From Emiliania huxleyi CCMP1516 (taxonomy: Eukaryota; Haptophyta; Isochrysidales; Noelaerhabdaceae), in contig NW_005200600.1 of the NCBI RefSeq assembly GCF_000372725.1, forward strand, positions 708,475 through 772,474: a DNA stretch of 64,000 bases, in the 5' to 3' direction. A program made the translations under genes and the position numbers. The notes under the pieces are model-generated. The model saw only the letters and a program-made list of their open reading frames with translations. It did no database searches and was not told the DNA's origin. The first letter of the stretch is position 1. Each line of letters begins with the position of its first letter. This document shows positions 55,769 through 64,000 of this stretch, piece after piece.

Positions 55769-58700
55769 GATGTTTTCTAAGAAGCGGGTCGATCCGCTTG
55801 CGATCACCCCGACCGTCTCGGAGGACGGCGGCGGCGGCGCGTTGGACGGCTTCATCGCCATCACTCCGCGTGGCTCGCTCGAGACGGGGCGGGGCAAGAA
55901 GCTGCTCACAGCGGGCGGCGGTGGCGGTGCGGTGGTCGTGCCGGACGCGCGGCCGGAGGACGACGCGCAGCTGGATGAGCTGGTCGGCGCGATGCTCGAA
56001 GCGCAGGGCGAGAAGGACATGGTTCGCTCCAAGGTGATGGAGCTGCCGCCCGCACACAAGTGGGCGCTCCTCTCCAACTACAAGGTCATCCAGGCGCCGT
56101 CGGGCGCGGCGCGCGGCGCGACGACCAGCCGGCGCGGCTCGCTCGCCGCCGACGAGGACAACTCTCAGGACTGGGCCGACACCATCTCGCTCGACCCGTC
56201 CCTCGACCAGCTGCAGGAGCTGGCGGTGCTGCTCCGCTCGCGTCCGCTCCGCTGGGTGATCGGGTTCGTTGTCGGGGGCGGTGTGGGATCGCTGGTGGGC
56301 GCGCTCTCGTTTCTGCAGCGCAAGACGTTCAAGACGCCCGACGACCTCGACCTGCTCGCCGAGATGCTCCGCTGCCTGCGCGCCCTCATGAACACCGAGG
56401 TGGGCATGCGCTCTGTCCTCAACCTGCCGCTGCTCGAGGAGGAGGAGGAGGAGGGGGAGGAGGGCGACACACTCGGCGCACTGCCGAGCAGCGAGGGCGG
56501 AGGGAGCGGCAAGCTCGACCCGACCGGAGCGGTCGCGCAGCTCGCCCTCTGCGCCGAGCCCCTCAACGAGTCTGCCACCGCGAGGAAGGTTGCGTCGGCG
56601 GCGATGGTCCTCATCTCTGCCGCGGCCCTCTACTCAGACAAGGGGCACGGGCAGGTCCTCGCGGCGCTCGAGCTCGCTCGCCGCGGCCGCCGGAGGCTCA
56701 ACCGCTTCGGGTGGCTGCTCACACGTCACCGCCGCGCGCGCAGAGGTGTGAACCGCGCCTGTTGAGGCGCGCAGCGAGTGAGCAGGTGGCTCGTCGACCT
56801 CGCCGCCGCTGGCACGTTCGAGCAGGAGGCGGAGGAGGAGGCGGGGATCGAGGACGAGGACGACGACTTCATGCGCTCCATCTCGCTGCGCAAGCCCAAG
56901 GCGGGCCGCCAGTCCGGCCACCACCCCGCCGAGTCGATGCCGGACCGCGCCGCGAGGATGGGACTGATCTGCGACGTGCTCTTGCCGGCCCGGGAGAGGG
57001 AGAGGGAGGGAGGGCTGCTAGTGCAGAGGCAGAGAGCTGTGAACAGGTGCTCGTGCTGGTCAACGCGCTCATCGGCTCGCCGCAGGAGCTCCGTCAGCGA
57101 GTCGGGCTGCGCGGCGACCTCCTCCGGCCCCTCCTCCTCTGTCCAACGACCCTCCTCGGACCCTGCTCGGAGCCGTCTCTGCAGGCGAGTTCCTCCGGCT
57201 GCAGTTCCTCTCCGTGCTGTCGTACCTGCACCGCCAGAACCACGCCGACATCGCGCGGCAGGCCGAGCGCTCTCGAGCCGGCGCGCCCTGTTGAGCAGCT
57301 GGGGTCGATCCCTCGGCTCTGGCGTGGGTAGGTCGAGGTGTTTGAGACGGAGCTGCAGTCGGACAATGGCGAGATCGCGCTCCTCTCCGACGAGGGGAAG
57401 AGCGCGCTGCCAGGCAGGGGCGAGCAGCCGAGCGGCATACACGCCGACGCCGCGACACCTTCCTCCCGGCCGGGCGCCGAGGAGGAGCCCTCCCGCCACT
57501 CTCCCGCCGTAGGCATCGACGGCGTCGTGCCCTTGTCCTCCGCCAGCGCAGCGCAGGGCAGCCTGCTCCTCCCGCGCTCGTCTGCCCTCGGCGGCGGCGG
57601 CGGCGGCGGCGGGGTTGGCGGCGGCGGGGCGGCGGGCAGGGCGAGCCCGTACGGCCAGTTGCATGCGAAGCTCCTTGCCAAGCCCGCCACCGCACCGGCG
57701 GCTGCGGTGCTGGAGGCGCTGCTGGCGTCGCTCGCCACGCTACCCGACGGCGAGGTGCGCCGGAGACTTGGGAGAGTCCTAGTTCCGGCAGTGGTGAGGC
57801 TGAGAATGGATCAGTCCAGCTGCCCGACGACGAGGTGTGCACGAGAGCCACTCCCTCTGGGGCGGGATCACTCTGGCGGGATCACTCCAACAGCGGAGGG
57901 CTGAGAGCGAGCCGGACCCCCCTCCCTGCTGTTGACCACCCTCCTTGCTGTTGACCACCCTCCTTGCTGTTGACAGGTTGGCCTCGCCGCGTGGAAGCAC
58001 GTCGCGAGCCGCGCGGCGCAGGCCGCCGAGGCCGCCAAGACCTCAAAGGCCCCCGCGGCGCTGCAGACGGTGCCGAGATTCGCCGAGATTCTCTCCGAGA
58101 TTCTCTCCGAGACTCGCCGAGACCGCCGAGGCGTCGCGAAGTCTCGAGCCATCTTTGCGTGCGACTCCTCAGGCGCTGCTCGAGCTGCGGCCGCTCGAGC
58201 GCGTGTCGATGGGCGAGGAGGGCGACGTATCGCCGCCCGAGTCGCCCTCGCTGTCCACCAAGTCTCCGCTCTCCTCGCCCTTGACGCCGGCGCAAAAGAT
58301 CCTCGCGGGCGGCGACGGCGCGGCGGCGAACGCGCCGACGGCCTTCATCGCCTCGGGGGCGGGCAACGCGGACAAGGAGCGGCAGCGCGGCGGCAAGGGG
58401 GGCCGCGACGGCCTGATTGCGAGGATCGACGAGCTCGAGACGGAGGTGCGGACGGCCGCACGCGACGTGCCCACCTCCCTCGCCATGCTCCGGATGGGCG
58501 GGTGGTGATTGCTATTTAGGTGGACGAGCTACGCAACAAGCTCAAGGTGGCCGAGATCAAGAATGCGAGGGGCAGCATGGGGCAGGCAGGCGCACTCGCG
58601 CCGCCTCCGCTCGCGCCGCCGCCGATCGGAGGCGGCCCGCCTCCGCCGCCGCCCATTCCGGGCGGCGTGCCGCCGCCGCCACCGCCGATCGGTGGCGCCC

Positions 58701-61700
58701 GCCCGCCTCCGCCTCCTCCCATTCCGGGGGGCGCGCCGCCGCCTCCGCCGCCGATCGGTGGCGCCCGCCCGCCTCCGCCTCCCCCCATTCCGGGGGGCGC
58801 GCCACCGCCTCCGCCGCCGATCGGTGGCGCCCGCCCGCCTCCGCCTCCTCCCATTCCGGGGGGCGTGCCTCCGCCTCCGCCGCCGATCGGTGGCGCCCGC
58901 CCGCCTCCGCCTCCTCCCATCCCCGGGGGAGCGCCGCCGCCTCCGCCGCCTATGGGAGGAGCACGACCTCCGCCGCCGCCCCTGCCTGGGGGCCTGGCGC
59001 CCCCGCCTCCTCCCCCGATGCCAGGCGCGCCGCGGCCCCCTGGCGCGCCGCCGCCCCCTCCGCCTCCCGGGGGCGCCCCTCGCCCGCCCGGCGGCCCGCC
59101 GATGGCGCCGATGGCGCCGGCGTACCCAAAGAAGGCGCCGGTCAAGCCGTCGCAGCCGATGCGGCAGCTGCACTGGGGCAAGCTTCCGGACATGAAGGTC
59201 AAGGGCACGCTGTGGGAGAAGGAGGTGGACGACTCAAAGGTCGCCATCGACAAGGACGAGCTCGAGTCGCTCTTCGCGACCAAGCAGCCGGCCAAGGCGG
59301 GCGGCGCGGACGGCGAGAAGAAGGAGCCCGAAGAGACGAAGGGCGCAGGGATCCTTCTCGGAACCTTCTCGGAACCCTCCCCTGTAGGCGAGAAGAAGGA
59401 GGACAAGAAGAAGAAGGGGCCCGAGATGGCGAACTTGCTCGACGCAAAGACGTCGCAAAACACGGGCATCGCGCGCGCGCGTATCAAGCAGCCCCGAGCT
59501 CGACCCGCGACGCACCCGAGAGACACACGCGAGATGAGCCGAGGTTGCCCGAGACGCGTAGGCAGACCGATGCGGAGCTCGCTGAGACGCTGCGCACGGG
59601 CGGCGATGCGATGGATGCCGACACGCTCAGTTCGCTCCTCAAGCGAGAGACGAGCCGAGATTCGCCGAGATGAGGACGCTGCCCGCCGCGGAGACGACAC
59701 GAGATTCGTCGAGATTAGGATCCTCCCCACCGAGGAGAACCTCGAGGCCGTCCGCGACTACGACGGGCCCGAGGAGTCGCTCTCGCAGGCCGAGCAGTTC
59801 TTCACACCTCTCATGAAGTCTCATGAACTTCACACCTCTCTTCACACCTCTCGCAGGCCGAGAAGTTCATGCGCGCCGTGGGGAAGGAGCCGCGGTGCCA
59901 GCTGCCCGCCGAGTGCCGTGGACGGCGCTTCCTCACCCTCTGCGCGTGTAGCAGGTTCCGCGGTACCAGCTGCGGGTCAAGTGCATGCTCATCCGCGCCA
60001 CCTTCGACGAGAAGGTCGCCGAGATCTCCGAGTCGGTCTCGCTCGTCGCGCAGGCCCGCCTCGCACCTGGGCGCACCTCGACGCACCTCGGCACACTTCG
60101 GCGCACCTCGGCAGAGCCTCGGCACATCCTCGGCACACCGGAGGGAAGCAGACGCCGCGGAACACCTCGGCAGAATCTCGGCAGATCTGGCGAAGCCTCG
60201 GCACACATCTTTGCACGAGCGCCTCGCCGGTCGCCCACCGCAAGGCGGGGTGTGGTTCGCCGATGACACGTCCGCGACGCGTCCACCCCACCCCGCAGGC
60301 CGTCAAGGAGGTTCGCACTTCGCCGGCGCTCAAGAAGGTGCTGCAGATGACGCTCGCGCTGGGCAACTACCTCAACGGCGGCACAAACAAGGGCGCCGCG
60401 TGGGGCTTCAAGCTCGACACGCTCTCGAAGCTGTCCGGCACAAAGACGGTCGACAACAAGTCGACCCTCCTCCACTACATCGCCGGCCCGCTCGCCTCAG
60501 CGGGCTGGCGCATTTCTTTTTATGCGTCCACATGTCTCTGTCCTCTTCAGGCCTGCTCGCAAAGGAGGCGGAGAAGGGCAACTCCTCCGGCGGCGACGGC
60601 GAGGAGAAGACGACCGACGCGGTGCTCCTCCTCAAGCAGATGCCCTCGCTCGAGCAGGCTCTGCGCGTGGTGTGGGTCGACGCGGGCGCGGACGTGTCGG
60701 CGCTGCGCGGCTCGCTCAAGCAGGTGGAGAACGCGGTGAGCAGCGACAAGGAGGAGTCCTTCAAGGCTGCGCTCGGGGACTTCCACTCGCGCGCGACCGC
60801 CGAGGAGAAGAAGCTCACCGAGGAGCGAGCTAGCCGAGATTCGCCGAGATTCGCCGAGATTCGCGGAGATTCGTGCTCCGCTCACTTCACGGCGCCGTCT
60901 GCGAGCAGGAGCACGCCGCCGCGGACAAGGGGTGCCTGGACCTCTGCGCGTGGCTGGCGGAGGAGGTCAAGGGCGGCAAGCTCGAGCCCGAGAAGGTCTT
61001 CGCGGCGCTGCACACCTTTGCGCTCGCGCTCGAGAAGGCGCACGCCTTCAACGTCGAGGCGGTCGAGAAGGAGGCCAAGAAGAAGCGGATGGAGGCGGCC
61101 GCCAAGGCGCGCGAGGAGGAGATGGCAGCGCGCAAGCTCTCCAAGGCGTCTTCGGGCGGTAGCGCGGCCGGCAAGGGCGGCGGGCCGGCGGGTCCCGCAG
61201 GCTTGGGCGGCAAGGGCGGGGCACGGCCGGGCGGGCCGCGGCCGCCGGGGAACGGGCCTCCCAGGCCGGGCTTTGGGATGGCGGGCGTCAACGACGAGCT
61301 CACGCGCAAGCTGGCCGCGCGCGGCAACGGGCGCGGCAACCTCGTCGACGGCGTCAAGGACGGCCTCGCCGACGGCTCCATCCTCGTGCAGAAGCGGAAC
61401 GAGTCCTTCGGCCGCCGCGCCTCGATGAAGCGCTCCGCCGGCCAGGGCGGATCGCACGGCTCGGCCGGCGAAGGCCCCTCCAAGCCGCCGCCGCCGCCCG
61501 GCCCGCCGCCGCCCGAGCCGCCCTTGAAGCCGCCGCCGCCGCCCGGCCCGCCGCCGCCGAGCCCCCCGGCGGCGGCCGCCGAGCTCTCGAGCAGGACGGA
61601 TCGCGACCACTCCCCGAACACCGGGGCCTCGCCCAAGGCGTCGCCGGTGGCGGCGCGGAGCAAGAGGAAAGGGCTGCTCGGAGGGATCCGCAACCGGTCC

Positions 61701-61712
61701 AAGACAGGATAG
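55769..61712 (+). CDS. Diaphanous-type formin (GBD/FH3-FH1-FH2)
   Basis: ATG at 55769. Exon 1 (55769-56671) and exon 2 (56786-56975) give the GBD/FH3 armadillo region ([69 protein letters not shown]). This continues with [19 protein letters not shown] and [22 protein letters not shown]1 is 58590-59110, with five [20 protein letters not shown] repeats that bind profilin-actin. FH2 runs from about 59155 to 60990 ([72 protein letters not shown]), including the GNYxNGG actin-binding core. The tail (60990-61712) has a coiled coil, a DAD-like basic LVDGVKDGL segment and Pro-rich motifs. It nucleates unbranched actin under Rho control. Most introns have duplicated exon edges. Confidence 0.92.
58650..58960 (+). 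repeat. 60-bp coding minisatellite (formin FH1)
   Basis: Five nearly identical 60-bp units encode [20 protein letters not shown]. Unit number is likely to vary between strains. Confidence 0.9.
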
Positions 61713-62342
61713 CTGTAATGACTCGCAGGGTCCAGGTAGTAGAGAGCAGGTGTCGGTCATGTTGAGTCGCTTGCTGCGGGGGTGAAACTGAAAGAGTAGT
61801 GTCGCGTCGGTCGTTGTGAAAGTAAACGCGCGACACAGTATACGGGGTGTGGAGGGTGAGTTGAACAAGGGGTTGTGCGCCGGGCCCTCCTGCTCGGCTC
61901 CAGCCGGTAGACAAGTCTTGTCATCAACAGAGTAGATGGATCTGACCTCGGGGCCGATGTGACCAAGCGCTGGTAGCGTGGTTTAACCTCACACCCATGG
62001 TCTCACAGTGTGCCGGCAGTCGCCGAGCAGTGTCGCTCACATAAGCCGCAGCACAAGTGACTGAGGGCCAGTGAGGGCGAGCCCATCGCTGTCACAGCTG
62101 TGGCAGCCGCACAGTAGGCTGTGTCAGCTGTGCAGAGCGTGTGAGTAGCAGAGGAGCTGCTCTCCAGGCTTCAGGCGCAAAGAGCAGCATGCCACCGAAG
62201 GCGCTGTCGAGGTTCGCCGAGCGCGGCGCAGGTTGGAGGAAGCCGCCACCGACGAGCGCGTTGGACTTTTCACTCCGGACAAAGACGGGGACACAGCGGA
62301 TGGTGCGGGGTGTGTCCCCGTCTTAGGGGCGAGGCGCGGGAC
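61713..62342. other. Spacer between formin and Pro-rich gene
   Basis: Contains GTGTGTCCCCGTCTTAG-type inverted words near 62284-62330 (ACAAAGACGGGGACACAGCG against GTGTCCCCGTCTTAGGGGC). No gene recognised. Confidence 0.35.
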
Positions 62343-62798
62343 TCAGCCGAGGTAGCTGACTCCGCCCAGCAGGACGCAGGCGCCAGCGACGAGCAGAGCC
62401 GAGGCCGCGGTGTTGAGCCCGTCCGCCGGCCAAGGCGCGTCGCTGAAGGCGGAGAGGAGGACCGCACCGCTGCTCACCCAGATGGTCGGCGGCGGGTAGG
62501 GAGGCGGGTAGGGCGGCGGGGGCGGAGGTGGCGGAGGTGGCAACGGTGAAGGAGGGGGTGGTGGCTGAGACGGAGAGGGCGGTGGCAGCTCGGGAGGCGA
62601 GGACGGTGAAGGAGGGGGTGGTGGCTGAGACGGAGAGGGCGGTGGCAGCTCGGGAGGCGAGGACGGTGAAGGAGGGGGTGGTGGCTGAGACGGAGAGGGG
62701 GCGGTGGCGAGGACGGCGGTACTGTTGGGTGTGACGGGCAGAAGTAGCCGTGCACGTGACACAGCATAGCTTGTCCGGTGTAAAGGGAGTCGGACCAC
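62343..62798 (-). CDS. Pro-rich membrane protein, 3' part
   Basis: The frame has no ATG and is read as a terminal exon. A Ser/Pro region is built from three 60-bp DNA repeats (SPSQPPPPPSPSSPPELPPP). TIWVSSGAVLLSAFSDAPW and one C-terminal hydrophobic segment follow (AASALLVAGACVLLGGVSYL). Similar Pro-rich segments occur in the other surface proteins of this window. It is divergent from RPN3, with about 120 bp between, so part of the 5' end may overlap the shared promoter. Confidence 0.45.
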   Translation of the reverse strand: MVRLPLHRTSYAVSRARLLLPVTPNSTAVLATAPSPSQPPPPPSPSSPPELPPPSPSQPPPPPSPSSPPELPPPSPSQPPPPPSPLPPPPPPPPPPYPPPYPPPTIWVSSGAVLLSAFSDAPWPADGLNTAASALLVAGACVLLGGVSYLG

Positions 62799-62917
62799 AA
62801 AGAGGGCGGCGTCGGTGGTGTAGGCTCGGAGAGAGAATTTCCCTCCTTTGCTCTATCAACAAAGAAAAACACCACCGCCGTCTCGGTGTTGCCCGCAGCG
62901 CCGCAGCCGACTCGACA

Positions 62918-63936
62918 ATGGTGGAGGCAATGGATACCGACGCTCCGGCGCCGGCGCCGGCGGAGGAGGAGCCGGCTGCGCCGCCCGATCCGGCGTCGCT
63001 CTACCGCGCCGACATCCGGTCTGCGCAGGCGTCGGTCGAGCGCTTTGTGACGTCGCGGGAGCCGCGGTTTGCGCAGGCTGCGCTCAAGCTGATGGCCTGC
63101 CTGCGCAAGGCGGGACTCGCGGCCGCGTCACCGACGCAGCCGGTGCTCGCCGCCGCCATCGCCTCCGCCTTTGGACCGTCGCACCCGCTGCGCGAGCGGC
63201 TGCTCGCAGCGCTGCCACCGCCAGCGGCGGAGCCCGAGGCGGCGGACGCGGCCGGCGCGGAGGGCAAGGAGGGAGGCGAGGCGAAGAAGCGGCCGCTGCT
63301 GCCGGAGATGGAGCTGATCCTCGAGCTCCTCGTCCTCCTCGCGCTGATTGACGGCGGCAAGCTTCCAGGAGCGCCTCCGCTCTCGCCTCCTCTCTCGCCG
63401 CCTCTCTCGCCGCCTCCCTCTGCCTCGCCTCTCTCTCGCCTCCCCTCGCCGCCGTCACACCTCTCTCTGCCCTCTCCTCTCTCCTCTCTCCTCCTCTCTC
63501 CCTCCCCTCTCCCCTCCCCTCTCCCGCCTCACCCCGCCTCACCCCCGCCTCACCCTCTCCCGCCAGTCGCCCTCTCGCTCGCCGACGCGCTCCTCGAGCG
63601 AGTGGCGTCCTGGAACCGGCGCGAGACGCAGCCGCGATGCCGCCGAGATGAAGCAATCAGCCGAGATGCAGCCGAGATGCAGCCGAGATGCAGCCGAGAA
63701 GCATCAGCCGAGAGGCAATCAGCTGAGAGGCAATCAGCCGAGAGACAGCAAGGCTGGCCCCACTCGTGCCCTCTCCCCTCGCCCCTCTCCTCACCACGCC
63801 TCGCCCCCCGCCCCCCGCCCCCTCCCCCAGCCGCACCCTCGACCCCTTCGCCGAGCGCGCCTACTTCTACTCCTCCTGGGCCTACGAGAAGGCAGGCAAG
63901 ATCGAGGCCGTCCGCTCCCGCCTGCTCGCGGCACAG
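62918..63936 (+). CDS. RPN3: 26S proteasome regulatory subunit RPN3/PSMD3 (5' part)
   Basis: ATG at 62918. Exon 1 (to about 63371) has an acidic N-terminus (MDTDAPAPAPAEEEP) and the start of the PSMD3 helical-repeat region (SAQASVERFVTSREPRFAQA, then KKRPLLPEMELILELLVLLA). Exon 2 begins at about 63567 (VALSLADALLERVASWNRR) and exon 3 at about 63830 (TLDPFAERAYFYSSWAYEKA, then GKIEAVRSRLLAAQ), ending at a GTGAAC donor at 63937. The order and motifs match RPN3, a PCI-domain scaffold of the 19S lid. The PCI domain lies beyond the window. Introns 1 and 2 are CTCTCGCCTCC and CCGAGATGCAG repeats. The intron 1 donor appears to be GA or GC rather than GT. Confidence 0.9.
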
Positions 63937-64000
63937 GTGAACCCCCACCCCCCCTCTCTCTCCCTCCCTCTCTCCCTCTCCCTCTCCCTCTCTCCCTCTC

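Overview
The window is nuclear DNA of a GC-rich, intron-rich, unicellular eukaryote. Proline-rich secreted proteins, AP2/ERF, SPX, DUF5695 and LMBR1-type genes, many GC-AG introns and an internal TTAGGG array point to a marine alga. A haptophyte is my best guess and a pelagophyte-like stramenopile the main alternative; the sequence alone does not settle this. There is one 100-base assembly gap (12884-12983), inside an intron.

Layout. 0-3 kb: a secreted beta-propeller protein (+) convergent with a DUF4291 protein (-). 3-5 kb: a fold-back element built from small hairpins. 5-10 kb: a HEAT-repeat membrane protein, a duplicated cysteine-rich domain protein, a REX1-B-like gene and a small membrane protein. 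10.8-13.7 kb: NOSIP (ubiquitin ligase family). 14-18 kb: a SET-domain gene, a large inverted repeat with outward TATA boxes and a possible Helitron fragment. 18.3-23.1 kb: a large Pro-rich membrane protein. 23.9-29.1 kb: an LMBRD2 homologue. 29.8-33.1 kb: an astacin protease with Cys-rich modules. 33.3-37.6 kb: a DUF5695 ectoprotein, divergent from a Tudor/AP2 factor (37.7-38.6 kb). 38.9-42.1 kb: an unknown multi-pass membrane protein. 42.6-45.3 kb: a protein alternating GATA-like and C2H2 fingers. 45.7-48.7 kb: an apparent SPX-Zn2Cys6 fusion. 50.4-53.8 kb: a signal peptide-thioredoxin-thioredoxin reductase fusion. 55.8-61.7 kb: a diaphanous-type formin. 62.9 kb to the right edge: proteasome subunit RPN3, cut by the window end.

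The most unusual feature is the introns. In gene after gene they lie between two imperfect copies (about 10-30 bp) of exon-edge sequence. The inferred intron is one exon copy plus filler DNA. The filler is a simple tandem repeat, a telomere-repeat array, or one of a family of roughly 37-39-nt palindromic elements that always lies in the sense orientation of its host gene and ends GTGARCAG at the 3' splice site. Of the 25 introns I placed by hand in the two redox/phosphate genes, nine use GC donors. This looks like continuing intron gain by local duplication or break repair plus a mini-introner family.

No operon-like logic links the genes. The SPX-Zn2Cys6 protein (phosphate status to transcription) and the Trx-TrxR protein (a self-contained reductase couple) are the most interesting single products. 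Exon models were made by eye from reading frame, splice signals and remembered family motifs; RNA-seq would refine many edges.
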